From: an uncultured Roseobacter sp.
Lineage (GTDB): Bacteria; Pseudomonadota; Alphaproteobacteria; Rhodobacterales; Rhodobacteraceae
Length of the DNA stretch: 64,000 nt
Direction: 5' to 3'
NCBI RefSeq assembly: GCF_947493125.1
Contig: NZ_CANLQB010000004.1
Span: 310,001 to 374,000, forward strand
Numbering within the stretch: the stretch's first letter is position 1; each line of letters starts with the position of its first letter. This document shows positions 9,965 through 20,756 of this stretch, in pieces. The notes under the pieces were generated by a model. That model saw only the letters and a program-made list of their open reading frames with translations. It was not told the origin of the DNA and did not search any database. The position numbers and the translations under genes were made by a program.

Positions 9965-10816
9965 TCAGTTGCTCGGGCAACGGGCTCGGAAGAAATTGAT
10001 TTCGGCCGGCACCCGGACACCCTCTGCCGTCACATAAGATGCCAACGCAGCATCGACCTTGGCGGTGATGGCCGCGCTATCTTCCGCACTGCCCTGAAAA
10101 TACTCGACCGTTCGCGCAGCCGGCCCGATGCTTGTTGCCATCGCGGCAACCTCTGAGCGGGTGCCGGGCGGTGTGAGCGCGACCTTAGCCACCTCCGCTT
10201 CAACGGCAACCAGACCCGCCCGCGTCAGAATCTCCTGAACACGGGGGACATCGCGGAACGCGAAGGGACCCGGGGCATCGGGGTCAACACTCGGCGGCGC
10301 CCCGAGCACGTCCTTGGCCGCCTCAACAGCGAGGCGAAACCATGGATTTCTAGGGAAGGGCCCCCAGCTTGCAAAAGTAACATAAGCCCCAGGCTTCAAA
10401 CCTTTGCGCATGTTTGTGAATGCAGCTTCGGGATCGGCGAAGAACATGACACCAAAACGCGAAATCAGATGATCGAACCTCCCATGCTCGAAGGCGAAAT
10501 GGGCCGCGTCAGCCTCGGCAAAGGCGACATGATCGCGCCCGGCCATCCGGCTTTTGGCCAGTCTGAGCATAGTTGGCGAGATATCCACACCGAGGACTTG
10601 GCCTGCCTCGCCAACCTGATCCGCCGCATGCAACGTGCTGGCGCCGGTGCCGCAACCGATGTCCAGCACGCTGTCCCCTGGCCGCAATTGCGCACGCGCC
10701 AGCACGCCATCCAGAACCGGTTGCATGAGCGCATCGAGCAAAGCCTGCTGGTCGACCCACTTCTCGCCGGCTTGAGCCGTCCAGAACTCTGCCTGTTCGC
10801 TGTTGTCCTGCCTCAT
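9965..10816 (-). CDS. class I SAM-dependent methyltransferase
   Basis: The 283-residue protein has the Rossmann methyltransferase motifs in order: VLDIGCGTGASTL (motif I, near residue 50), GVDISPTML (acidic residue for the ribose, near 75), AEADAAHFAF (near 100) and FDHLISRFGVMFF (motif IV). It resembles the UbiE/Methyltransf_11-25 group acting on small molecules; the substrate is unknown. Its ATG overlaps the stop of the upstream RACo gene by four bases (ATGA), so the two are co-translated. This suggests a link to C1 or corrinoid metabolism, but the sequence itself does not show it. Confidence 0.85.
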   Translation of the reverse strand: MRQDNSEQAEFWTAQAGEKWVDQQALLDALMQPVLDGVLARAQLRPGDSVLDIGCGTGASTLHAADQVGEAGQVLGVDISPTMLRLAKSRMAGRDHVAFAEADAAHFAFEHGRFDHLISRFGVMFFADPEAAFTNMRKGLKPGAYVTFASWGPFPRNPWFRLAVEAAKDVLGAPPSVDPDAPGPFAFRDVPRVQEILTRAGLVAVEAEVAKVALTPPGTRSEVAAMATSIGPAARTVEYFQGSAEDSAAITAKVDAALASYVTAEGVRVPAEINFFRARCPSN

Positions 10817-12852
10817 GCCCGACGCCTCCGACGGCGCCCACCGCCCGAGGTTTCGGTGCCGGTGTTAAACGTCTCTTCCGGCAGGGTCACGATGGAGCGG
10901 AGGATGGGGAAGGGCTCTACTGCGTTTGGGATCGCCGAGGCATTCACAAAATGCTCCTGAAAGCGCGGCTCAATCGCTGTTTCGATCTTGTGGATCGCAC
11001 GCACCGTCGCCTCGATTTCCGCCCGTGCGCCGGTGTTCAGCAGAGCAATCCGCGCGCCGGTGCCAGCGGCGTTGCCCGCCGAGGTCACCTTGTCCAGCGG
11101 CGCATCGGGTATCATGCCCAGCACCATCGCGTGTTTGGTCGATATGTGGGCGCCGAAAGCCCCGGCAAGCACCACGCGATCCACGTTGTCGACGCCGAAC
11201 TTGTCCATCAACAGCCGCGCGCCGGAGTAAAGCGCCGCCTTGGCCATCTGGATTTCGCGGATGTCGCGGTTGGTGATGGTGATCTTCGGCCCGCCCGCCT
11301 CGGTGCCATCATAGAGCAGGTAGGAATAGGTGCGCCCGTCCTGAAAACAGCGGCTCGAGCCTGTTTGTTCGGGCGAGCCGATCAGTCCCGGTGCGTCCAC
11401 AATGCCATGGATCCGCATCTCGGCGACCATCTCAATGATGCCGGAGCCGCAGATGCCCGTCACGCCAGTCTTGGCGATCATCGCGTCGAAGCCATCCTCA
11501 TCCGACCACAGATCGGAGCCGATCACCTTGAAGCGCGGCTCTTTCGTCACCGGATCGATCTCGACGCGCTCAATGGCACCCGGGGCGGCGCGCTGGCCCG
11601 AGCTGATCTGCGCCCCCTCGAACGCAGGCCCTGTCGGCGAAGAGCACGCCAGCACCTTCTCGCGGTTGCCCAGGAGGATTTCGGCGTTCGTGCCGACATC
11701 GACCACCAAAACCAGATCGTCGGATTTGTCCGGAGCTTCGGAGAGAGCAACTGCCGCAGCATCCGCGCCCACATGACCTGCGATGCAGGGCAGCAAATAG
11801 ATCCGCGCCGAGGGGTGGATGTTCAGCTCCAGATCATCCGCCCTCAGCCGCAAGGCGCTGTTCGTGGCCAGGGCGAAGGGTGCCTGGCCCAGCTCGAAGG
11901 GGTCAATGCCCAGCAGCAAATGGTGCATCACCGGGTTGCAGACAAAAACCGCGTCGACGATCAGCTCCTTGTCGATCTCCGCCTCTGCCGCGATCTGGGT
12001 AAAGAGCCCGCACATGCCTTCACGCACCGCGCGGGTCATCTCCTCGGCGCCCTTGGCATTCATCATCGAATAGGACACCCGGCTCATCAGGTCTTCGCCA
12101 AAGCGGATCTGCGGGTTCATCACGCCCGACGAGGCAAGCACTTCGCCGGTCTGCAGATCGCAAAGATGCGCCGCGATCGTGGTCGAGCCCAAATCGACCG
12201 CGAGCCCATAGACCGTGCCGTCATAGTACCCCGGCCAGATGTTCATGATACGTGGGCGGTTTTCCTTGTCACCCAGATGCACAGCGACGGTGACTTTCCA
12301 GTCGCCCTTGCGCAGGATCGGTTGCATCGACTGCAGGATGTGCAGATCGGCGGTGACTTTGCGCAGACCCCATTGGCTTTTAAGTGCCGCCCGCAGGCGC
12401 TCCAGATCGCCCGATGGGTCGTGCATGTCAGGCTCTTCGACCTCGACGTAGAAGAGCTTGGTGGAGGGGTCGAGCACGATCTCCCGTGCCTCGGCGCGTT
12501 TGCGCACGACCTGTTTGTGCACCTGGCTCTCAGGCGGCACATCGACCACCACATCGCCTTGCACCGTAGCCTGACAGCCCAAGCGGCGCCCCTTGGCCAG
12601 CCCGCGTTTTTCGTCGTACCGCGCTTCGACGCTGTTCCACTCCGACAGCGCATCCTCGCGCACCGTCACGCCATGCTTGGAGAACTCACCATAGCTCGGC
12701 GTGATCTGGCATTTCGAACAGATCCCACGCCCACCACAGACGGAATCGAGATCGACGCCCAATTGCCGGGCGGCGGTCAGAATGGGCGTTCCAAGCGCAA
12801 ACCGCCCCCGCTTACCTGAAGGCGTGAAGACCACTAGGGGATCGCTGCTCAT
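10813..12852 (-). CDS. corrinoid-activation ATPase, RACo/ASKHA type with N-terminal 2Fe-2S domain
   Basis: Proteins of this family reductively reactivate cobalt(II) corrinoid proteins of methyltransferase systems, using ATP. The 679-residue protein starts with a plant-type ferredoxin domain with cluster cysteines C39, C45, C48 (CGGRGICSKC) and C93 (GRRLGCQA), followed by a linker. The ASKHA-type ATPase domain then has AVDLGSTTIAAHL near residue 220, VVDVGTNAEILLG near 385, and GICGSGIIEM. The tail ends in a run of arginines (GGGRRRRRRA). It is translationally coupled to the downstream methyltransferase. No corrinoid-binding protein or corrinoid methyltransferase (MttB/MtgB type) is in the window. 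The start is ATG at 12850-12852. Confidence 0.85.
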   Translation of the reverse strand: MSSDPLVVFTPSGKRGRFALGTPILTAARQLGVDLDSVCGGRGICSKCQITPSYGEFSKHGVTVREDALSEWNSVEARYDEKRGLAKGRRLGCQATVQGDVVVDVPPESQVHKQVVRKRAEAREIVLDPSTKLFYVEVEEPDMHDPSGDLERLRAALKSQWGLRKVTADLHILQSMQPILRKGDWKVTVAVHLGDKENRPRIMNIWPGYYDGTVYGLAVDLGSTTIAAHLCDLQTGEVLASSGVMNPQIRFGEDLMSRVSYSMMNAKGAEEMTRAVREGMCGLFTQIAAEAEIDKELIVDAVFVCNPVMHHLLLGIDPFELGQAPFALATNSALRLRADDLELNIHPSARIYLLPCIAGHVGADAAAVALSEAPDKSDDLVLVVDVGTNAEILLGNREKVLACSSPTGPAFEGAQISSGQRAAPGAIERVEIDPVTKEPRFKVIGSDLWSDEDGFDAMIAKTGVTGICGSGIIEMVAEMRIHGIVDAPGLIGSPEQTGSSRCFQDGRTYSYLLYDGTEAGGPKITITNRDIREIQMAKAALYSGARLLMDKFGVDNVDRVVLAGAFGAHISTKHAMVLGMIPDAPLDKVTSAGNAAGTGARIALLNTGARAEIEATVRAIHKIETAIEPRFQEHFVNASAIPNAVEPFPILRSIVTLPEETFNTGTETSGGGRRRRRRA

Positions 12853-13004
12853 CGTTTCGTCACACCTGTTCTTGACCCTCGGCGGGAGCTTACTGTCGCG
12901 CTCCGCGCGCTCATGCTGATCTGCGTCACTTAATATGCCGGGCGCGGCATTGCCCGCCTGTATTTGTCATAACCATTATGAACAGGCATTGAATGCACCA
13001 CGGA

Positions 13005-13976
13005 TCAGCGGTTTTGCCGCGCGTGGAAGACAAAGCCCAGCATGTTTAGCAGAAGCTGTGCAGCGAGGATCGAGGTCGACCCGGACGGGTCGTAATCGGG
13101 TGCCACTTCCACCAGATCGACCCCGACAACCTCATGCCGCCGGGCGAGAGTTTGCAGCATCTCAAGCACCTCGTAGTAGAGAAACCCGCCGTGGCTCGGC
13201 GTGCCAGTACCGGACGCGATGGATGGGCAGAAGGCGTCAATGTCGATGGTCACATAGACCGCCGCCTCTGCGGGTATGGTCTCGATCACCCCAACGGACC
13301 CCATCCTGCGCGCCTGGCGCACCGAGATGATCTGCGATCCCATTGCTCGGGCATGCTCATAGCCTTCCCTAGCAGTGGAACTCACATTGCGAATGCCCAC
13401 CTGCGTCAGCCCGGTGACGTACGGCCGCTCTGCGGCGCGACGCATCGGGTTGCCATGCCCGTGCCGCACCCCATGTCGCTCGTCCACGAAGTCCAGATGC
13501 GCATCAATCTGAAGAATATGGAACGGGCGCCCTGTGTACTCCGGGCCATCAAACGCCCGGACGCAGGGAATATTGACCGAATGATCGCCGCCGATGACCA
13601 CGGGCAGGGCGCCCGCCCGCAGGATCGCCCGCACAGCCCTCTCGATATTGGCGTGGCTGGCCTCGGTGTCCGTATGCACGATGTCGGCATCGCCGATATC
13701 CACGATGCGCACGTCGGCGGGCAGATAGGTCGCATCATCTTCATGATCATAGGCCCCCGCGTGACCGAAGCTGAACAGCGTCGAGGCTTCGCGCACACCG
13801 CGCGGCCCAAACCGCGCGCCCGCCCGCCATTGGGTGCCCGCATCGAAAGGCGCGCCGAGGATCGCCGCATCTGCCGAGATCCCATCCCAGTCCGACACAT
13901 AGGGCCGCTTGCCAAAGGTCGAAATCCCGACAAATGGCAGATCGAGCCTGCCGCTCTCATATCCATGCTCCGCCAT
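13005..13976 (-). CDS. agmatinase-like ureohydrolase
   Basis: The 323-residue protein belongs to the arginase/agmatinase family of binuclear manganese hydrolases. All metal-ligand motifs are present: GGDHSVN near residue 125, DAHLDF near 150 and DIDAFCPS near 235. The family removes urea from agmatine or related guanidino compounds. Agmatinase is the best guess, but guanidinobutyrase or guanidinopropionase cannot be excluded, and no arginine decarboxylase is adjacent. The ATG at 13974-13976 follows GGAGGTGGGG; a GTG two codons earlier is possible. It is divergent from guaB. Confidence 0.85.
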   Translation of the reverse strand: MAEHGYESGRLDLPFVGISTFGKRPYVSDWDGISADAAILGAPFDAGTQWRAGARFGPRGVREASTLFSFGHAGAYDHEDDATYLPADVRIVDIGDADIVHTDTEASHANIERAVRAILRAGALPVVIGGDHSVNIPCVRAFDGPEYTGRPFHILQIDAHLDFVDERHGVRHGHGNPMRRAAERPYVTGLTQVGIRNVSSTAREGYEHARAMGSQIISVRQARRMGSVGVIETIPAEAAVYVTIDIDAFCPSIASGTGTPSHGGFLYYEVLEMLQTLARRHEVVGVDLVEVAPDYDPSGSTSILAAQLLLNMLGFVFHARQNR

Positions 13977-14093
13977 CCCCACCTCCGGCTCACCACTCGC
14001 GCTGCGACCTTGGAACCCTCAAACCGGTTTGGCAATGCCCGCCGGATCCCGCCCGCGCCTGATTTTGCCCTTTTCATTTTTGCCGACGCGTGA

Positions 14094-15587
<1,494 letters not shown>

Positions 15588-15636
15588 TGCACATGCTTGC
15601 CCCCGCATGCCGTGTCAATGACGACGAGGGGATGGG

Positions 15637-16800
15637 ATGACACCGGGCGCGCGTGTCGCAGCGGCGATGGAGATCCTTGATGTCATTACGACAGGTCGTC
15701 CGGCAGAGCAGGCACTGACCCAATGGGCGCGCCGGAGCCGCTTTGCCGGGTCGAAAGATCGCTCAGCAATCCGGGATCACGTCTTTGACGCGCTGCGGCG
15801 TTGGCGCTCTGCTGCGGCCGCGGGAGGTGGGCAAAACGGCCGGGCCGTGATGCTGGGCCTTTTGCGCGAAGACGGTCTTGATCCAGCGGAGTTCTTCACT
15901 GGCGACGGTCATGCCCCACCACCGCTGACCGATGAGGAGCTGCGCGTCCCGCTGTCGGACAAGTCCACTGGCGTCAGCTGGAACCTTCCCGATTGGATAC
16001 TGCCCGAGTTCACCGGGAGCCTTGGAGCAGAGGCTCAGAAAACCGCGCAGCTGTTGCAGTCCCGCGCTTCGGTGACCCTGCGGGTCAATACCGCCAGAAG
16101 CACCCGAGCGGCAACGCAAAAAGCCCTGGCTGCAGCGGGGATCGCCACGACGCCCAATCCGCTCTGCGATACGGCGCTCACCGTGACCGAGGGCGCACGC
16201 CGCGTAAAAGCCTCCGATCCCTTCAAAGCCGGCTGGATCGAGTTTCAAGACGCGGCGTCCCAGGCGGTCGTCGCGCTACTGCCGGGCGGCGCGCGCTGTC
16301 TGGACTATTGCGCAGGCGGCGGCGGCAAGGCGCTCGCAATGGCTGCCGACGGCCGAACGGTCTTTGCGCACGACGTCGATCCGGCGCGAATGAAAGACCT
16401 GCCGGGGCGGGCAGAGAGGGCAGGGGCCACTATTGCGCAGCTCGAAACAGCCGCGCTGCAAAGCCACGCCCCGTTCGATGTCGTGCTCTGCGATGCACCC
16501 TGTTCCGGCAGCGGCTCATGGCGCCGGGCGCCCCATGGCAAATGGACCCTCAGTCCAGGCCAACTGAAAAATCTCACCAGGATCCAGGACGAGATCCTGG
16601 CGGAGGCTGCACATCTCGTCAGCCCTGAGGGTGCTCTTGTCTACGCCACCTGTTCAGTTCTGAAACGGGAAAACGAGGATCGGATCGAGACCTTTCTCGC
16701 ACGGCACCCGGACTGGAGCTGCCGGTTGCAACGTCGCTTTGATGTTCAGCAACACGGCGATGGTTTTTTCACAGCACACTTGACGCGCGTTAAACTCTGA
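15637..16800 (+). CDS. RsmB/NOP family rRNA (cytosine-C5) methyltransferase
   Basis: The 387-residue protein shows an N-terminal helical RNA-binding region and a C-terminal methyltransferase domain: CLDYCAGGGGKALAMA (SAM binding, near 225), FAHDVDPARM, VVLCDAPCSGSGSWRRAP (motif IV with the essential cysteine, near 285) and YATCSVLKREN (motif VI, catalytic cysteine). These two PC/TC cysteines define m5C RNA methyltransferases. It is shorter than E. coli RsmB (429 aa), so the exact rRNA position is uncertain. The ATG at 15637 follows GAGGGG. Confidence 0.88.
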   Translation: MTPGARVAAAMEILDVITTGRPAEQALTQWARRSRFAGSKDRSAIRDHVFDALRRWRSAAAAGGGQNGRAVMLGLLREDGLDPAEFFTGDGHAPPPLTDEELRVPLSDKSTGVSWNLPDWILPEFTGSLGAEAQKTAQLLQSRASVTLRVNTARSTRAATQKALAAAGIATTPNPLCDTALTVTEGARRVKASDPFKAGWIEFQDAASQAVVALLPGGARCLDYCAGGGGKALAMAADGRTVFAHDVDPARMKDLPGRAERAGATIAQLETAALQSHAPFDVVLCDAPCSGSGSWRRAPHGKWTLSPGQLKNLTRIQDEILAEAAHLVSPEGALVYATCSVLKRENEDRIETFLARHPDWSCRLQRRFDVQQHGDGFFTAHLTRVKL

Positions 16801-16866
16801 CGATACTCAACCTTTGCGAGCAACGCTCAACGTGGTTAAGCCTAGATTAAGACATCAGGCGTGTAG

Positions 16867-19200
16867 TTGCAGCAGCGATTCGAAACGTTTGGGAGCCTGA
16901 TTTTGTCGCGCGGTGCATTGACCCCCTCCAAGCTGACACAATTTGCCGTCAATGCCCAAAAGCGTCTCGGAACACTGGTTCTCGTATCCGTGCTTCTCGG
17001 TGTGCTAGCGCTCGCGACACAGGACCTCACCGCACGGCGCGCGCTCTTTGCAGGCTGCTTATCTTTACTCGCTATCTGTTGCGTCCTGATGTCGATCGCA
17101 CAACGGCATATCAAAAGGCGCACAGCGACCGTAGCGACCGTGTCGGACCTGATCTCAAATGACGCCTCTGCCAGCTTCCTTGTCGACCCTCAGGGCGAGA
17201 TTCTGTCGGCGAATGCAGCAGCCCAAAAGCGCTTTGAGAAGGACCTTGAAGAGACGATCAGCAGCACGCTGAAAAACACCCTCGCCAATCCGAGCGGCAT
17301 TGTCTTTCGACTGCAATCGCGCGCCGATCAGGATGGCGCCGCGCGCGAAGATCTGGTGACACGCCGCGGCCACATCAGGCTCGCGGTCCATCAAGCCGGA
17401 GCAGAGATGTACCTCTGGCGTCTGGAGGATGTCCCTGCCGCAGCACAGGCCACCGATGGGCCGGCCCTGCCGATGATCCTGGTGGGCCGTACCAACGCTG
17501 TGCTGTACATGAACGAGCAGGCGCGGAAGATTGCCGGAGGACGGGTGAAAACCTTAGACCGGCTTTTTGAGCAGCTGCCCGTCATCTCCGGAACCGTCTG
17601 CAGTATCGTCGGTGCAAATGGTCCGGCCCGCGTGAGAGTTTGCGAAATGGATGCCGGCGCAGGCCGCCGGGCGCTTTACCTTCTTCCGCCGGGTGTCGAA
17701 ACAATGTCGAAAGACGGCTGGAATGTTTTTCAGGATTTGCCAGTGCCGTTGCTTAAGATTGGGCAAGATGGCGAAATCCAGGCCTACAACCGGCTTGCCG
17801 CCGGCCTGATTGGCGTCGGACTGAAAGATCAGGTGCCGCTCTCTGATCTCATGGAGGGCTTAGGCCGTTCGATCACGGATTGGCTGTCGGACACACTGGC
17901 AGGCCGCGGACCACAGCACTCGGAGTTCCTCCGCCTCAAGCGGACGGACAAGGAAGTCTTTGTACAGGTGACACTCAACCGCGTCACCGAAGACGGCAAG
18001 CCAGCGCTCATCGCGGTTCTGAACGACGCCACGGAACTGAAGTCTCTGGAAGCGCAGTTCGTTCAAAGCCAGAAAATGCAGGCAATCGGTCAACTCGCTG
18101 GTGGTGTGGCGCATGACTTCAACAATCTGCTGACTGCCATCTCTGGGCATTGCGATCTGTTGTTGTTGCGACATGATCAAGGTGATCCGGACTTCAGCGA
18201 TCTGGTTCAGATCAACCAGAATGCCAATCGTGCCGCCGCTCTTGTGGGGCAACTTCTGGCGTTCTCCCGCAAACAGACACTGCGTCCCGAAACGCTGGAC
18301 ATGCGCGACACCCTGTCGGATCTGACGCATCTCCTGAACAGGTTGGTCGGCGAGAAAATCACCCTCACATTGAGCCACGACCCGGTACTCGAACCTATTC
18401 GCGCGGACAAACGCCAACTCGAACAGGTGCTGATGAACCTTGTTGTCAACGCGCGCGATGCGATGCCCCAGGGCGGTCAAATTCGGATTGTGACGGAATG
18501 CACCGACCTCGAAGAGCCCCTCGAGCGCGATCGCGTGCGCGTCCCGCCGGGCCGATATGTGACGGTTCAGGTCTCAGACGATGGTGTCGGCATCCCGTCC
18601 GACAAATTGCAGAAGGTCTTCGAGCCTTTCTTTACCACCAAACGGACAGGGGAGGGCACCGGACTGGGGCTCTCGACTGCCTACGGCATCATCAAGCAAA
18701 CAGGAGGCTATATCTTCGTCGACAGCACAGTGGGCTCGGGAACATGTTTCACACTCTACTTTCCGGTGCTTGAAGCATCCGAGGTCACGACACCGGCGCC
18801 GCGCGAAGAGGCACCAAAACCGGCGGCGAAGCATGGGGATGGCGTCATTCTTCTTGTCGAAGATGAAGCACCCGTCCGCGCGTTCGCCAGCAGGGCATTG
18901 CGCCTGCGCGGCTACACAGTGCTCGAGGCGGACTCTGCGGAGGCCGCGCTCAAAACACTCGAAGACTCGTCTCTAAACGTCGACGTGTTTGTCACGGATG
19001 TGGTCATGCCCGGAATGGATGGTCCCAGTTGGGTCCGCAAGGCTTTGAAAGATCGCCCAGGCGTGCGTGTTGTCTTCGTGTCAGGTTATGCGGAGGACAG
19101 CTTTGGGGAGACTCAAATCAAGATCCCGAATTCCGTATTTCTTCCAAAACCATTTTCGTTAAACGATCTCACGGATACCGTGCATCAACAACTGCACTAA
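16867..19200 (+). CDS. cckA: hybrid histidine kinase CckA
   Basis: CckA feeds phosphate to ChpT and CtrA, controlling the cell cycle, motility and gene transfer agents in alphaproteobacteria. The 777-residue protein has two membrane helices (about 36-50 and 60-78), two PAS-like regions (about 100-190 and 285-390), a HisKA domain with the phospho-histidine H416 in GGVAHDFNN, and a HATPase domain (NLVVNARDAM, DDGVGIP, GTGLGLSTAYG). A C-terminal receiver follows, with D711 in TDVVMPG. The start is uncertain: TTG at 16867 or TTG at 16903, the latter with GGGAG before it. recA follows on the same strand after a 323-base gap with its own promoter. Confidence 0.92.
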   Translation: MQQRFETFGSLILSRGALTPSKLTQFAVNAQKRLGTLVLVSVLLGVLALATQDLTARRALFAGCLSLLAICCVLMSIAQRHIKRRTATVATVSDLISNDASASFLVDPQGEILSANAAAQKRFEKDLEETISSTLKNTLANPSGIVFRLQSRADQDGAAREDLVTRRGHIRLAVHQAGAEMYLWRLEDVPAAAQATDGPALPMILVGRTNAVLYMNEQARKIAGGRVKTLDRLFEQLPVISGTVCSIVGANGPARVRVCEMDAGAGRRALYLLPPGVETMSKDGWNVFQDLPVPLLKIGQDGEIQAYNRLAAGLIGVGLKDQVPLSDLMEGLGRSITDWLSDTLAGRGPQHSEFLRLKRTDKEVFVQVTLNRVTEDGKPALIAVLNDATELKSLEAQFVQSQKMQAIGQLAGGVAHDFNNLLTAISGHCDLLLLRHDQGDPDFSDLVQINQNANRAAALVGQLLAFSRKQTLRPETLDMRDTLSDLTHLLNRLVGEKITLTLSHDPVLEPIRADKRQLEQVLMNLVVNARDAMPQGGQIRIVTECTDLEEPLERDRVRVPPGRYVTVQVSDDGVGIPSDKLQKVFEPFFTTKRTGEGTGLGLSTAYGIIKQTGGYIFVDSTVGSGTCFTLYFPVLEASEVTTPAPREEAPKPAAKHGDGVILLVEDEAPVRAFASRALRLRGYTVLEADSAEAALKTLEDSSLNVDVFVTDVVMPGMDGPSWVRKALKDRPGVRVVFVSGYAEDSFGETQIKIPNSVFLPKPFSLNDLTDTVHQQLH

Positions 19201-19523
19201 TGCGGGCCAAGAAACATCCAGGGGCTTCCAACTCTCTTTCCATACCAAGAAGAACTTCGGCCTGCGCCACGTGCATCCTGTGGTAATGCGTTGCCATAAC
19301 GCATTGAGACCATTCGACCTTTCGAAAGCCACATATCTCCGCATATCTGCACAGCTGACTTAAACCACTCCTTAACCAGATTCGGGAAACTATTGGATGG
19401 TGAAATTTTGATTGAAATGTTCTGCTTTTGATCCCATAAGGAACAGAATAAGAACATCACAATGCGAAACACCGGCCTGCATTGCCGTGTTTCGCGAAGT
19501 GTGACACTAAGAGGATGGAAAAA
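19201..19523. other. cckA-recA intergenic region
   Basis: No gene is supported. It holds a perfect 8-bp stem AATGCGTT-gccat-AACGCATT (19285-19305) without a T-run, which may protect the 3' end of the cckA message. An AT-rich stretch and the LexA box of recA follow (see separate entry). Confidence 0.6.
19441..19455 (+). promoter_or_regulatory. LexA (SOS) box of recA
   Basis: GAAC-AGAATAA-GAAC is an exact copy of the alphaproteobacterial LexA operator GAAC-N7-GAAC, 68 bases before the recA ATG. A second half-matching GTTC-N7-GATC lies at 19419-19433. LexA repression with induction by DNA damage is the expected behaviour. Confidence 0.85.
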
Positions 19524-20603
19524 ATGGCAACGGCAGATTTATTGAGCATGGACGGCAAGAAGACAGCAGACAAGCAGAAGGCACTTGATTCCGCCCTGGC
19601 ACAGATAGAGCGTCAATTCGGCAAGGGCTCGATCATGAAGCTGGGCCAGGAAGGCGCGGTGCAGGACATCAAGGCCAGCTCGACCGGGTCACTTGGCCTC
19701 GACATCGCGCTTGGCATCGGTGGTTTGCCGATGGGGCGCATTGTCGAGATCTACGGCCCCGAAAGCTCGGGGAAGACCACGCTCACGCTGCACTGCGTGG
19801 CCGAACAGCAAAAGGCAGGTGGCGTCTGCGCCTTCGTCGATGCGGAACACGCGCTCGACCCGACGTACGCCAAAAAGCTTGGTGTGGACCTTGATGAACT
19901 GTTGATCAGCCAACCGGATACCGGCGAACAAGCTCTTGAGATCACAGACACGCTGGTGCGGTCGGGTGCGGTCAATATGGTCATCGTCGACTCGGTTGCC
20001 GCGCTCACGCCAAAATCAGAACTGGAAGGCGACATGGGCGACAGCTCGGTCGGTGTGCAGGCCCGCCTGATGAGCCAGGCCATGCGCAAGCTCACAGGCT
20101 CGATCTCGCGGTCCAACTGCATGGTGATCTTCATCAACCAGATCCGTATGAAGATCGGCGTGATGTTCGGCTCACCCGAGACCACAACAGGCGGCAATGC
20201 GCTGAAGTTCTACTCCTCCGTCCGCCTCGACATCCGTCGCATCGGCGCGCTGAAGGACCGCGACGAGGTGGTGGGCAACCACACCCGCGTGAAGGTCGTG
20301 AAGAACAAGGTCGCCGCCCCCTTCAAGCAGGTGGAATTCGACATCATGTATGGCGAAGGCATCTCCAAGATGGGCGAGCTGCTTGATCTTGGCGTTGCCG
20401 CCGGTGTCGTGGACAAATCCGGTTCGTGGTTCAGCTACGGCGACGAGCGCATAGGGCAGGGGCGCGAGAATGCAAAAAGCTTCCTTCGCGAGAATGAGCA
20501 AATGGCGCTCGAGATCGAAGACAAGATCCGTGCCGCCCACGGGCTTGATTTCGACATGCCCGAGCAAGAGCGCACCGAAGACGACGACATTCTCGAAGCG
20601 TAA
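19524..20603 (+). CDS. recA: recombinase RecA
   Basis: RecA forms filaments on single-stranded DNA, drives strand exchange, and triggers LexA self-cleavage. The 359-residue protein has the Walker A GPESSGKT near residue 65, the MAW-type core [17 protein letters not shown] (Walker B, near 145), the L2 region [26 protein letters not shown], and an acidic tail ([13 protein letters not shown]). Of the in-frame starts, the ATG at 19524 is best: AAGAGG lies nine bases upstream, and the ATG at 19515 touches it. An SOS box precedes it and an intrinsic terminator follows. Confidence 0.98.
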   Translation: MATADLLSMDGKKTADKQKALDSALAQIERQFGKGSIMKLGQEGAVQDIKASSTGSLGLDIALGIGGLPMGRIVEIYGPESSGKTTLTLHCVAEQQKAGGVCAFVDAEHALDPTYAKKLGVDLDELLISQPDTGEQALEITDTLVRSGAVNMVIVDSVAALTPKSELEGDMGDSSVGVQARLMSQAMRKLTGSISRSNCMVIFINQIRMKIGVMFGSPETTTGGNALKFYSSVRLDIRRIGALKDRDEVVGNHTRVKVVKNKVAAPFKQVEFDIMYGEGISKMGELLDLGVAAGVVDKSGSWFSYGDERIGQGRENAKSFLRENEQMALEIEDKIRAAHGLDFDMPEQERTEDDDILEA

Positions 20604-20651
20604 GACACACCTCACTCGTCCAGCTCAGCGCTGCTGAACATACTCAGGACA

Positions 20652-20680
20652 CAGGGCGGCCCGCGCGGCGGCCCTGTTTT
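20652..20680 (+). terminator. intrinsic terminator after recA
   Basis: CAGGGC at 20652-20657 pairs with GCCCTG at 20671-20676, with an inner GCC/GGC pair around a CGCG-rich loop. TTTT follows. It lies 49 bases after the recA stop. Confidence 0.75.
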
Positions 20681-20756
20681 CGTTTGCAATCGCCGTGGAC
20701 AGCCGCGAACCACCGGGTTATCTCAGCCAAGCCAACCTCACGCTCAAGGGCCCGCC

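Noticed and set aside
10951-12819. 622-codon open frame on the plus strand opposite the RACo-type gene
   Set aside because: It is the antisense shadow of a GC-rich gene: composition is His/Arg/Gln-heavy, no family motif is visible, and the minus strand encodes an intact Fe-S/ASKHA protein.
12853-13004. TGTCATAA...TTATGAACA imperfect palindrome before the RACo-type gene as an operator
   Set aside because: The arms match only with a one-base slip, so the evidence is too weak to list as a site.
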